Assembly: GCF_028689845.1 (NCBI RefSeq)
Contig: NZ_JAQVCH010000027.1
Span: forward strand, 1-35,765
Origin: Flavobacterium sp.
Lineage (GTDB): Bacteria > Bacteroidota > Bacteroidia > Flavobacteriales > Flavobacteriaceae
Length of the DNA: 35,765 nt
Direction: 5' to 3'
Shown here: positions 21,491 through 29,981 of the stretch, in pieces
How the letters are laid out: every line of letters begins with the position of its first letter
Numbering within the stretch: the stretch's first letter is position 1
The notes under the pieces: model-generated
Told to the model about the DNA's origin: nothing
Seen by the model: only the letters and a program-made list of their open reading frames with translations
The model's database searches: none
Program-made: the position numbers and the translations under genes

Positions 21491-22672
21491 TTAATTTAAT
21501 ACAATTTTTTTGGAGTAAAACTGATTCGCAGAAGTTATTCGTGCTAAATACATACCTTTTGCTAAAGTAGAAACATCGATAGTTGCTTGATTTGCAGTTG
21601 GATAAAACTCTTTCTCCAAAACTATTTTCCCAAGCCAATCAATGAGTTGCAAGTTGATTTTTGGTGTTTCTAAATTCCCGAATGCAATGTGAAGTTGATT
21701 CTGTGCTGGATTTGGATAAAAAACCGCTTGATTAGTCTCTTTAAATTCTGTAATTGCCAACGGATTCGGATTCGCTACTGCATAATGTAACATTGCAGCA
21801 ACTGCTCCTTTTGCGACATTATAATTAAAAACGGGATCCATATTACTTAATAAATCAGAATTAGAATGCGGATATGGAGATTCGTTGGTTTCAAATAATC
21901 CGGTGATTATTTCTCCGTTATTTTCAAACGGTACATAGTCTGAACCATAAGCGGATTCAATAATCGTATTTAAAGACGTATATAATTGAAAACAATTTTG
22001 TAACTCAATTGTTTTTTGAAAGGAAGCCGCATTATTAGAACTGGGATTACTCGTATCGCGTTCACACGTAATGGTATTATTTTCTTGTCCTGCCACGCTA
22101 CCTACTTGGTCTAAATTCAAAACTACTTTGATATTTAATTTCGGACTAGTTGCATTTACAACCGAATTGACATAATACTCACTTCCTAGTAAACCGTCTT
22201 CTTCGCCACTAAAGTGAATAAACTTAATAGAATACTCTGTTGGAATATTTTGCAATAAACGAGCGACTTCCAAAATAGCTGCTGTTCCACTTCCGTTATC
22301 ATTGGTGCCTGTACCGCTAACTGAATCATAATGTCCACAAATAATCACAAAAGTAGTTGGATAAACAGTTCCCGTTTTTGTTACAATTAAATTTTTACAG
22401 TTAAAAGCTCCGTTTTGATACACATTTTCTGTTAATTGCGTTGAGGCATATCCATAACTACTGTACTCATTCTTAATCCAATTCAACGTGTTTTGCAACG
22501 AATTTGTCCCTCTTCTTTTTACGCCAAAACTCTCAAAATCAGTCAAATGACTTATGATATTTGACTGTTGCGTTTGGTTAACCACATTCGCATAAGCTTG
22601 AATAAAATTTTGTGATTGAAGTGACGAACTTAGTAAAGTTAAAAATATGCAAGCTGAAAGCGTAAATTTCAT
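21491..22672 (-). CDS. Secreted M28 family metallopeptidase with T9SS sorting domain
   Basis: This is a zinc aminopeptidase/carboxypeptidase-type enzyme, exported and then carried across the outer membrane by the type IX system. It has 393 aa. The signal peptide (to about residue 20, SSSLQSQ) is followed by the M28 domain with all metal ligands visible: His114 (GHYDS), Asp125 (NDNGSG), catalytic Glu157 and ligand Glu158 (SGEEDG), Asp188 (LNLDQVG) and His269 (YPHSNSD). The C-terminal 75 residues are a type A sorting domain (FYPNPAQNQLHI ... KGMYLARI ... KKIVLN). A -7 promoter match lies just upstream. Two LVIVD lipoprotein genes follow on the same strand. Confidence 0.93.
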   Translation of the reverse strand: MKFTLSACIFLTLLSSSLQSQNFIQAYANVVNQTQQSNIISHLTDFESFGVKRRGTNSLQNTLNWIKNEYSSYGYASTQLTENVYQNGAFNCKNLIVTKTGTVYPTTFVIICGHYDSVSGTGTNDNGSGTAAILEVARLLQNIPTEYSIKFIHFSGEEDGLLGSEYYVNSVVNATSPKLNIKVVLNLDQVGSVAGQENNTITCERDTSNPSSNNAASFQKTIELQNCFQLYTSLNTIIESAYGSDYVPFENNGEIITGLFETNESPYPHSNSDLLSNMDPVFNYNVAKGAVAAMLHYAVANPNPLAITEFKETNQAVFYPNPAQNQLHIAFGNLETPKINLQLIDWLGKIVLEKEFYPTANQATIDVSTLAKGMYLARITSANQFYSKKIVLN

Positions 22673-22686
22673 AAATTTAGTTTCGA

Positions 22687-22694
22687 CAAATATA
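22687..22694 (-). promoter_or_regulatory. -7 promoter match upstream of the M28 peptidase
   Basis: The minus strand reads TATATTTG (TAnnTTTG), 14 bp before the ATG at 22672. The -33 element is not obvious. Confidence 0.4.
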
Positions 22695-22730
22695 TAAAAT
22701 AGTCAACTATCATTTTTAATATATAGTTTG

Positions 22731-22738
22731 TAAATTTG
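22731..22738 (+). promoter_or_regulatory. uvrB promoter -7 match (TAAATTTG)
   Basis: TAAATTTG fits TAnnTTTG and is 35 bp before the uvrB ATG. There is no clear -33 TTG. No LexA-type palindrome is seen nearby. Confidence 0.4.
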
Positions 22739-22773
22739 TAATCTTATTATACTTTTTAAGTAAATTATCCCAA

Positions 22774-24762
22774 ATGAAATTCCAAGTCGTATCCGATTAC
22801 AAACCTACTGGAGATCAACCGCAAGCCATTGAAAAATTGGCTAATGGAATTATTAGTGGCGAAAAATACCAAACCTTACTAGGCGTAACTGGTTCTGGAA
22901 AAACATTTACTGTTGCCAACGTGATTGAAAAAGTAGAGAAACCAACCTTGGTGCTGGCTCATAACAAAACACTTGCGGCTCAGCTGTATTCTGAATTTAA
23001 ACAGTTTTTTCCAGAAAATTCGGTACAATATTTTGTGTCCTATTATGATTATTATCAACCTGAAGCCTATATTCCGGTAACGGGAATGTATATAGAAAAA
23101 GATTTATCGATTAATGAAGAATTAGAGAAACTCCGATTAAGCACTACTTCTGCCCTACTTTCGGGTCGTCGAGATGTGCTGGTTGTTGCTTCTGTTTCCT
23201 GTTTATATGGAATTGGTAATCCTGTAGAATTTCAAAAAAATGTGATTTCTATCGAAAAAGGCGAAGTGATTTCACGTACAAAATTACTTCATCGTTTGGT
23301 TCAAAGTTTATACTCCCGAACAGAAGTGGAATTTACTCCAGGAACTTTCCGAATTAAAGGAGATGTCGTCGAAATTTTTCCGAGTTATGCTGATGATCCG
23401 TTTAGAGTACATTTTTTTGGCGATGAAATTGAAGAAATTGAAGCTTTTGATACCAAAACCACAAAGGTTATCGAACGGTATACCAAACTCAACATTTACC
23501 CGGCAAACATGTTTGTTACTTCTCCTGATGTTTTGAATGCGGCCATTTGGGAAATCCAACAAGATTTGGTGAAACAAGTGGATTATTTCAAAGAAATTGG
23601 CAAACACCTAGAGGCCAAACGGTTGGAAGAGCGAACTAATTTTGATTTAGAAATGATTCGCGAATTAGGTTATTGTTCTGGAATTGAGAATTATTCACGG
23701 TATTTGGATGGACGATTGCCCGGCACTAGACCTTTCTGTTTGTTAGATTATTTTCCGGACGATTTTTTGATGGTGGTGGACGAAAGTCACGTGACCATAT
23801 CGCAAGTTCATGCAATGTATGGCGGCGATAGAAGCAGAAAAGAAAATTTAGTAGAATATGGCTTTCGTTTACCAGCAGCGATGGATAACCGGCCCTTAAA
23901 GTTTGAAGAATTTGAAAGCTTACAAAACCAAGTCATTTACGTTTCTGCAACCCCTGCTGATTATGAACTTCAAAAAAGCGAAGGGATTTATGTCGAACAA
24001 GTCATTCGTCCGACAGGTTTGCTTGATCCCGTCATTGAAATTCGTCCGAGTTTGAATCAAATTGACGATTTAATTGAAGAAATTCAGCTTCGTTGTGAAG
24101 CAGACGAACGCGTTTTAGTAACCACTTTAACCAAACGAATGGCCGAAGAATTGACCAAGTATCTAACCAAAGTTTCTATCCGAACACGTTATATTCACTC
24201 GGATGTAGACACTTTAGAACGGGTGGAAATTATGCAAGATTTACGGAAAGGTTTGTTTGATGTTTTGGTTGGCGTCAATTTATTGCGAGAAGGTTTAGAT
24301 TTACCAGAAGTCTCCTTAGTGGCTATTTTAGATGCAGATAAAGAAGGCTTTTTACGTAGCCATCGTTCGTTAACGCAAACGGTAGGAAGAGCCGCTCGAA
24401 ACGTCAATGGAAAAGCGATTATGTATGCTGATAAAATTACGAACAGTATGCAAAAAACAATGGATGAAACCACCTACCGACGAGAAAAACAAATTGCTTA
24501 TAATACAAAACACGGCTTGGTGCCAACTGCTTTGAATAAAAGCTTAGGCAATGTGTTGAGTGGAAATTCGGTTTCGACGCAATATTATGAAGATAAAATT
24601 TTAAAAGCAGCTGAACCTGAAAGTTTATATTTATCGAAACCTGAAATTGAAAAGAAAATTCGAGATTTGCGAAAAATGATGGAAAAAGCAGCCAAAGAGT
24701 TAGATTTTATTCACGCAGCTAAGTTTCGCGATGAGATGAAAACATTACAAGAAAAAATATAA
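22774..24762 (+). CDS. uvrB: UvrABC excinuclease subunit B
   Basis: UvrB verifies DNA damage handed over by UvrA and recruits UvrC in nucleotide excision repair. The 662-aa length is normal. Walker A GVTGSGKT is at residues 37-44, the damage-probing beta-hairpin YYDYYQPEAYIP at about 88-100, the helicase-like DEAH-type motif VVDESHVT lies around 330, and motif VI QTVGRAARN follows. The C-terminal UVR domain is IEKKIRDLRKMMEKAA to FRDEMKTL. It is complete, and a GH13 lipoprotein gene starts only 2 bp after its stop, which is an unexpected operon partner. Confidence 0.97.
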   Translation: MKFQVVSDYKPTGDQPQAIEKLANGIISGEKYQTLLGVTGSGKTFTVANVIEKVEKPTLVLAHNKTLAAQLYSEFKQFFPENSVQYFVSYYDYYQPEAYIPVTGMYIEKDLSINEELEKLRLSTTSALLSGRRDVLVVASVSCLYGIGNPVEFQKNVISIEKGEVISRTKLLHRLVQSLYSRTEVEFTPGTFRIKGDVVEIFPSYADDPFRVHFFGDEIEEIEAFDTKTTKVIERYTKLNIYPANMFVTSPDVLNAAIWEIQQDLVKQVDYFKEIGKHLEAKRLEERTNFDLEMIRELGYCSGIENYSRYLDGRLPGTRPFCLLDYFPDDFLMVVDESHVTISQVHAMYGGDRSRKENLVEYGFRLPAAMDNRPLKFEEFESLQNQVIYVSATPADYELQKSEGIYVEQVIRPTGLLDPVIEIRPSLNQIDDLIEEIQLRCEADERVLVTTLTKRMAEELTKYLTKVSIRTRYIHSDVDTLERVEIMQDLRKGLFDVLVGVNLLREGLDLPEVSLVAILDADKEGFLRSHRSLTQTVGRAARNVNGKAIMYADKITNSMQKTMDETTYRREKQIAYNTKHGLVPTALNKSLGNVLSGNSVSTQYYEDKILKAAEPESLYLSKPEIEKKIRDLRKMMEKAAKELDFIHAAKFRDEMKTLQEKI

Positions 24763-24764
24763 TT

Positions 24765-26129
24765 ATGAGCAGGTTTCAACTAGTAATCGTCTTGGTTTTT
24801 GGCCTATTTTCTTGTAGTAAAGAAGACAATACACAAGAACCAATAATTGAACAGCCAACAGGTTACACCCAATATGGCACTCCTTTTTCTCCAATTCCAA
24901 ACACGGAAGATATCATCATGTATGAAGTTAACATGCGAGCTTTTGGCACAACTAGTAGTTTGCAAAACGTGATTAATCGATTGGATGATATACAAGCATT
25001 GGGTGTAAATACAATTTGGTTAATGCCCATTTATCCTATTGGAACGATTAATTCGGTAAATTCTCCCTATTGTGTTAAAAACTATAAAGAAATAAGCAGT
25101 GAATATGGAACGCTTTCGTTGTTAAGAGCATTTACTACGCAAGCTCACGAAAGAGGAATGACGGTCATTTTAGATTGGGTTGCCAATCATACTTCGTGGG
25201 ATAATCCATGGATTACAGAACACTCTGATTGGTATACTAAAAATTCGGCGGGACAAATAATTCATCCTGCGGGAACAAATTGGACAGATGTTGCCGATTT
25301 GAATTTTGACAATCAAGCTATGCGATTGGAAATGATTGATGTCATGAAATATTGGGTTTTAGAAGCAAATATTGATGGTTTTCGATGTGATTATGCCGAT
25401 GGTGTGCCGTTTAGTTTTTGGCAGCAAGCCATTTCAAGTTTAAATACAATTCCCAATAGAAATTTAATTTTTTTAGCCGAAGGAAATAGAACAGACCATT
25501 TTTCAGCAGGATTTCAAATGACTTATGCTTGGGATTTTTATGCCAAAACGAAAGCGATTTTTAATGGTGAAAATGCTGCAAACCTTTTTTTAACAAATAC
25601 TTCAGAATACAGTACCATTCCAGCTGGAAAACATAAAATAAGATTTACAACAAATCATGATGAATCCGCTTGGGATGCGACTCCAATGACCCTATTCAAT
25701 GGAAAAAATGGCTCTTTGGCAGCTTCGGTAGCATCCTTTTTTATAAATGGAGTTCCGTTATTGTACACCGGTCAAGAAGTTGGAAGACAAAATAACGTTT
25801 CGTTTTTTTCCAACACTCCCATTGATTGGAATACCAATCCTGATATGCTTCTGGCTTATCAAAACCTTCTAGACTTTTACAAAACATCGAATGCCGCAAA
25901 AAAAGGGACGTTGACAGCTTATCCATCCAATGATATACTATGCTTTAAAAAAGTTTTTAAGGACGAATCGCTTTTAATTTTTATCAATGTGCGAAATTCA
26001 TCCATTTCTTTTCCTATTCCTATTGATTTTCAAAATACCACTTGGACTAACGCAATGACAAATAGTTCTGAAAATTTAGGAAGCAGTTTAAACTTAAATG
26101 CATACCACTATTTAATACTAAAAAATTAA
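24765..26129 (+). CDS. GH13 alpha-amylase family lipoprotein
   Basis: This is a glycoside hydrolase of the alpha-amylase family acting on alpha-glucans, anchored as a lipoprotein. It has 454 aa, with a lipobox GLFSC (Cys17) followed by SKEDNTQEP. Region I DWVANH is at 137-142, region II DGFRCDYAD with the nucleophile Asp209, the acid/base Glu239 (FLAEGN), and region IV TTNHDE with Asp299. All three catalytic acids are present. The C-terminal beta domain is short. It is 2 bp after uvrB and 9 bp before a DUF4375-like gene. Whether it degrades storage or environmental glucan cannot be told. The nearest susC/susD-type genes are absent. Confidence 0.88.
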   Translation: MSRFQLVIVLVFGLFSCSKEDNTQEPIIEQPTGYTQYGTPFSPIPNTEDIIMYEVNMRAFGTTSSLQNVINRLDDIQALGVNTIWLMPIYPIGTINSVNSPYCVKNYKEISSEYGTLSLLRAFTTQAHERGMTVILDWVANHTSWDNPWITEHSDWYTKNSAGQIIHPAGTNWTDVADLNFDNQAMRLEMIDVMKYWVLEANIDGFRCDYADGVPFSFWQQAISSLNTIPNRNLIFLAEGNRTDHFSAGFQMTYAWDFYAKTKAIFNGENAANLFLTNTSEYSTIPAGKHKIRFTTNHDESAWDATPMTLFNGKNGSLAASVASFFINGVPLLYTGQEVGRQNNVSFFSNTPIDWNTNPDMLLAYQNLLDFYKTSNAAKKGTLTAYPSNDILCFKKVFKDESLLIFINVRNSSISFPIPIDFQNTTWTNAMTNSSENLGSSLNLNAYHYLILKN

Positions 26130-26138
26130 AACAAACCC

Positions 26139-26606
26139 ATGAAAAACATAAACGAAATACTGCAATTAACAGACGAAATTGAAATCATTGAAGCCGTTGG
26201 AACAATCATTTGGGACAAGAAAAACCAATCGGAAGATTTTAGTTTATTAAACGATAGCGAACGGAATTTTGTCTACATTGATGTGTTTGAAGGAGCGATG
26301 AATGAAGGAGGTTTCAACCATTTTTTTAGTAGTGAAGCAGGGAATTTTGCCGAAGAGATAAAAGAAGCATATTACGCCATCAAAGCTCCGCAAACCGCTT
26401 TGCTTATTGAAAAAGCAATCCGTTTATTTCCAAATGAAAGCTTTACGGATGATTTGGAAAAAAGAAATCAAATTTTAGCAAAAATGGATGAAATTATTTT
26501 TTCTGATTGGGAAGATTTAGATGAAATTTTCTTTGCCGATGAGCAAGAAGAAGATATTGTTGCTTTGATTGTTGCGTATATTCATGAAAATAAAAAGGAC
26601 TTTTAG
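26139..26606 (+). CDS. DUF4375 / DMP19-like protein
   Basis: This is a 155-aa cytosolic acidic protein. The segment FVYIDVFEGAMNEGGFNHFFSSEAGNFAEEIKEAYYAI is the pattern of DUF4375 (Y.D...G...NGGF..FF followed by a helix), and LLIEKAIRLFP continues it. The C-terminus is helical and acidic (WEDLDEIFFADEQEED). Known relatives include DMP19, a DNA-mimic-type regulator in Neisseria; the strong acidity is compatible, but there is no evidence for that here. It is the last gene of the uvrB run. It is convergent with the TerB-like gene, and the 39-bp gap shows no strong terminator. Confidence 0.65.
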   Translation: MKNINEILQLTDEIEIIEAVGTIIWDKKNQSEDFSLLNDSERNFVYIDVFEGAMNEGGFNHFFSSEAGNFAEEIKEAYYAIKAPQTALLIEKAIRLFPNESFTDDLEKRNQILAKMDEIIFSDWEDLDEIFFADEQEEDIVALIVAYIHENKKDF

Positions 26607-26645
26607 GTTTGCCGTTTGAAAGAAACATTCAATTTTGACCATTCT

Positions 26646-27047
26646 TTAATTATGCTGTTCTTGAAAGATTTTTATCAAAATTTCAGAATCGACTGTTCTG
26701 TTTGGAGCGGTTTTCATTGCGTCTAAAACTCTTTTGATTGCCATCGGATTCAAGCCCAATTTCAAACCTAATTGATACAAGAAATTTTCTTCTTGATAGT
26801 GCTGAAAATCATCGGTATAGGATAATAAAGCCATCCGATAGAAATGTTCAATTCGTTTAAATTCTGACTTTAAAACTTTCTTTTCATTAGTCAAGGCGAA
26901 TAACTCTTCTAAATCAGTTTCTTTTATTTTCCAATCGGAAACAATTGATTTGATGAATTCCATTTCGTTGGGATGAAGAACGCCTTCTATTTTGGCTAAT
27001 GAAATCATATCGTCGATTAGACTTAATTTTTCTTTATAGGTAATCAT
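26646..27047 (-). CDS. TerB-like (tellurite resistance TerB fold) protein
   Basis: This is a 133-aa all-helical protein. The opening KLSLIDDMISLAKIEGVLHPNEMEFIKSIV is the TerB pattern (a helix, then A..DG/EG...P.E..FI..I), and the C-terminal half LLSYTDDFQHYQEENFLYQLGLKLGLN agrees. Stand-alone TerB-fold proteins are common and usually have no link to tellurite; the role is unknown. It is divergent from the esterase gene with a 49-bp gap. Confidence 0.7.
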   Translation of the reverse strand: MITYKEKLSLIDDMISLAKIEGVLHPNEMEFIKSIVSDWKIKETDLEELFALTNEKKVLKSEFKRIEHFYRMALLSYTDDFQHYQEENFLYQLGLKLGLNPMAIKRVLDAMKTAPNRTVDSEILIKIFQEQHN

Positions 27048-27096
27048 TCTTTTTAATTTTTGGCTAATTTAGCAGTTCCTTTTAATTATTCAAAAA

Positions 27097-27909
27097 ATGA
27101 AAGTTGTTTTATCGCTTCTTGTTGTCTTTTTAGTATTTTTTTTACTTGCTCCTAAAGTTTGGGCACAAAAAAGATTTTCTTCTTTTGAAATAGAAGCTCC
27201 AACCCTGAGCACTACGAAAAAAATATGGGTTTATTTGCCGTTGGATTATGAAAAATCGACTAAAAAATATCCGGTTTTATATATGCACGATGCACAAAAT
27301 TTATTTGATGCCAAGACTTCATACGCTGGTGAATGGCGTGTAGACGAGACCTTGGATAGCCTAAAAGCCAATGTCATTGTGATTGGAATTGAACATGGAA
27401 ATGAAAAACGAATGGATGAATTAACACCATTTAAAAATGAAAAATACGGTGGTGGAAAAGCGGATGCCTATTTAGATTTTATCGTTTCGACTTTAAAACC
27501 GCAAGTCGATTTGAATTACAGAACGAAATCTTCTAAAAAAAATACCGGAATTATGGGAAGTTCACTAGGCGGACTAGTTTCGTTTTATGCTGTGCTGAAA
27601 TACCCTGAAACATTTGGAAAAGCAGGTGTTTTTTCTCCATCTTTTTGGTTTTCTGAAGAAATATATACATTTGCTAAACAAGCCAAAAAATCAAAAGCTA
27701 AACTTTATTTTTTATGTGGTGATAGCGAAGGTGATATAGAAGATAGCCCATTAATGGTAAATAATATGAACCGCATGATTGAAATCATGGCAGACAACCG
27801 TTGTACTTGTTTGCATTTAACAAAAAGCGAAGTAATTAAAGGAGGGAAACATAATGAAAAGTTGTGGGCAACACACTTTGGGGAAGCCGTTTTGTGGCTT
27901 ATGAAGTAA
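27097..27909 (+). CDS. Secreted alpha/beta-hydrolase, esterase D/enterochelin esterase-like
   Basis: This is a probable ester hydrolase. The 270-aa protein has an N-terminal signal segment (LSLLVVFLVFFLLAPKVWAQ, cleavage near residue 24), so it is exported. The nucleophile elbow is GSSLGG at 154-159 with Ser156; likely partners are an Asp in LCGDSEGD (about residue 208) and His253 in GGKHNEKLW. The leading region KKIWVYLPLDYEKSTKKYPVLYMHDAQN is typical of the esterase D-like (PF00756) family. The substrate is unknown. It stands alone on the plus strand, divergent from the TerB-like gene. Confidence 0.85.
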   Translation: MKVVLSLLVVFLVFFLLAPKVWAQKRFSSFEIEAPTLSTTKKIWVYLPLDYEKSTKKYPVLYMHDAQNLFDAKTSYAGEWRVDETLDSLKANVIVIGIEHGNEKRMDELTPFKNEKYGGGKADAYLDFIVSTLKPQVDLNYRTKSSKKNTGIMGSSLGGLVSFYAVLKYPETFGKAGVFSPSFWFSEEIYTFAKQAKKSKAKLYFLCGDSEGDIEDSPLMVNNMNRMIEIMADNRCTCLHLTKSEVIKGGKHNEKLWATHFGEAVLWLMK

Positions 27910-27994
27910 TTTATATTTTTTTTCAGTTGTAGAAAAAGTTGCATTAAATTATAGCTTATCTTTACCCAATTAATAAAAATTAGTATTCTAAAAA

Positions 27995-28468
27995 ATGAAC
28001 AACAACGACATATTCAAAAAACTCCGAGTTGCCTTACAGCTTCGCGACGACCAAATAGTAGAAATTTTAGAACTAGTCGATTTTAGAATTTCTAAAGCCG
28101 AATTAGGGGCTTTCTTTAGAACTGAAGACAATCCGAATTTTATGGAATGTGGTGATCAGGTTTTACGTAATTTTTTAAATGGCTTAGTCATTCACTTACG
28201 TGGAACTAAAGAGAATCCGAAAAATCCAATGATGGTAATTAAAAGTCATACTGCTTCTGGAGGAGAGAAAATAGAAAATAGAGAGAAGAATTTAGAAGCA
28301 AGAGGAAAGAAGCAAGAAGAAAGAAAGCCGTTTGTGAAATCGGCCTCTACGGGTTCAAAACCAGCTTTTAAAAAGAAGCCTACTGCTACTTCAAAATCGA
28401 AAGATAAAAAACCAGAAAAGAAAATAGAAGTTGTTGAAAAAGTAAAATACAAAAACGGCAAAAAATAA
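27995..28468 (+). CDS. DUF1456 (YehS-like) protein with a basic tail
   Basis: This is a 157-aa protein. Two tandem helical DUF1456 units fill residues 1-70: MNNNDIFKKLRVALQLRDDQIVEILEL, then LGAFFRTEDNPNFMECGDQVLRNFLNGL. The remaining residues are low-complexity and Lys/Glu-rich (EKIENREKNLEARGKKQEE, KPAFKKKPTATSKSKDKKP), probably disordered and able to bind nucleic acid. The function of the family is unknown. The gene ends in the shared terminator with sucC. Confidence 0.85.
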   Translation: MNNNDIFKKLRVALQLRDDQIVEILELVDFRISKAELGAFFRTEDNPNFMECGDQVLRNFLNGLVIHLRGTKENPKNPMMVIKSHTASGGEKIENREKNLEARGKKQEERKPFVKSASTGSKPAFKKKPTATSKSKDKKPEKKIEVVEKVKYKNGKK

Positions 28469-28470
28469 AG

Positions 28471-28499
28471 AAATCCCGAATTTACGTTCGGGATTTTTT
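28471..28499. terminator. Bidirectional terminator between DUF1456 gene and sucC
   Basis: A 10-bp perfect stem aaatcccgaa/ttcgggattt (28471-28480 with 28487-28496) surrounds a 6-nt loop. It is followed by T on the plus side (to 28499) and preceded by an A-rich run that gives T on the minus side. It serves both convergent genes. Confidence 0.85.
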
Positions 28500-28520
28500 G
28501 TTTATTGATTTCTTTAGCGA

Positions 28521-29714
28521 TTATCCTAAAGCATTTTTTACTTGATCTGCTGCTTCTTGAAATTGAACTGCAGATAAAATCGGCATACCCGAATTATCAA
28601 TTAATTCTTTTGCAATTTCAGCATTTGTTCCTTGTAAACGTACAATGATTGGCACTTTAATTGCATCTCCCATATTTTTATAAGCATCTACAACACCTTG
28701 AGCAACACGGTCGCAACGTACAATTCCACCAAAAATATTGATTAAAATTGCTTTTACATTTGGATCTTTTAAAATAATACGAAATGCTAATTCAACACGT
28801 TTCGCATCAGCAGTTCCACCTACATCTAAGAAGTTTGCTGGCTCGTAACCAGCATATTTAATTAAATCCATCGTAGCCATCGCCAATCCAGCTCCGTTTA
28901 CCATACAACCTACAGTTCCATCTAAATCGACATAGTTTAAACCAGCTGCTTTTGCTTCTACTTCAATCGGATTTTCTTCACGAATATCACGCATATCAGC
29001 GATTTTAGCTTGACGGTATAAGGCATTATCATCGATATTTACTTTGGCATCTACAGCCATAATTTTATTATCAGATGTTTTTAATACAGGATTGATCTCA
29101 AACATTGAGGCATCGGAACCGATATAAGCATTATATAACGAATGGACAAACTGAACCATTTCTTTAAAAGCCAATCCAGAAAGTCCTAAATTAAAAGCAA
29201 TTCTTCTTGCTTGAAAGCCTTGTAATCCAACGGTTGGATCAATTTCTTCCGTAAAAATCAAATGAGGTGTGTGTTCCGCTACTTCTTCAATATCCATGCC
29301 TCCTTCGGTAGAATACATAATCATATTCACGCCCTTTCCTCTATTCAATAGCACTGACATATAAAATTCAGAAACTTCACTTTCGCCAGGATAGTAAACA
29401 TCTTCTGCCACTAACACCTTGCTCACTTTTTTTCCTTCTGGTGGCGTTTGAGGTGTAATTAACATCATTCCGATAATTTGCTCTGAAATTTCTTCCACTT
29501 GTTGCAAATTCTTAGCCAATTTCACACCGCCGCCTTTTCCGCGTCCGCCTGCATGAACTTGAGCTTTGATAACATGCCATCCTGTTCCGGTTTCGGCTGT
29601 TAATTGCTTTGCAGCAGCTACAGCTTCTACTGGACTGTTTGCTACAATTCCGCGTTGAATGCGTACGCCATAAGAGGCTAAAATTTCTTTTCCTTGGTAT
29701 TCGTGTATATTCAT
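28521..29714 (-). CDS. sucC: Succinyl-CoA synthetase beta subunit (ADP-forming)
   Basis: The beta subunit converts succinyl-CoA and ADP to succinate, CoA and ATP together with SucD, in the TCA cycle. The 397-aa protein has the ATP-grasp N-terminus MNIHEYQGKEILASYGV, the HAGGRGKGGGVKLA nucleotide loop, MFEINPVL, and a C-terminal flavodoxin-like part with NGAGLAMATMDLIKYAG, NFLDVGG and IFGGIVRCD. Length and motifs are complete. sucD is not next to it in this window. It has a single-gene layout, with a -7 promoter box upstream and a shared terminator downstream. Confidence 0.97.
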   Translation of the reverse strand: MNIHEYQGKEILASYGVRIQRGIVANSPVEAVAAAKQLTAETGTGWHVIKAQVHAGGRGKGGGVKLAKNLQQVEEISEQIIGMMLITPQTPPEGKKVSKVLVAEDVYYPGESEVSEFYMSVLLNRGKGVNMIMYSTEGGMDIEEVAEHTPHLIFTEEIDPTVGLQGFQARRIAFNLGLSGLAFKEMVQFVHSLYNAYIGSDASMFEINPVLKTSDNKIMAVDAKVNIDDNALYRQAKIADMRDIREENPIEVEAKAAGLNYVDLDGTVGCMVNGAGLAMATMDLIKYAGYEPANFLDVGGTADAKRVELAFRIILKDPNVKAILINIFGGIVRCDRVAQGVVDAYKNMGDAIKVPIIVRLQGTNAEIAKELIDNSGMPILSAVQFQEAADQVKNALG

Positions 29715-29748
29715 AATCGAAATGCGTTTGTGTGTTAAAAAAGTGCCA

Positions 29749-29756
29749 CAAAAATA
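29749..29756 (-). promoter_or_regulatory. sucC promoter -7 element (TATTTTTG)
   Basis: The minus strand reads TATTTTTG (TAnnTTTG), 34 bp before the sucC ATG. A TTG lies at a longer than usual spacing (25 bp) upstream, so the -33 is uncertain. Confidence 0.4.
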
Positions 29757-29981
29757 ACAAACTTAATCTAAAAAGTAGCTACAAATTGAAAATTATTGTG
29801 CCGTAACAAGTGATTTTTTCATGGAGTAAGTTTTTTACCGGGAAGGAAAAGGTAATTAAACATTTTTATAAAAAAGTGTTCAAGACAATGGAGTGGTAAA
29901 ATCTTATCTATAAAAAGTAAAAAATCAGTATCGGTTCAGCCTATTTAAAGCATCATTTGCCAATTATTATTTTAAACGATT

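Noticed and set aside
29715..29981. Hidden gene or sRNA in the sucC to oxidase gap
   Set aside because: It holds the sucC promoter, an AT-rich imperfect hairpin near 29857-29880 and little else; no open frame or strong promoter/terminator pair.
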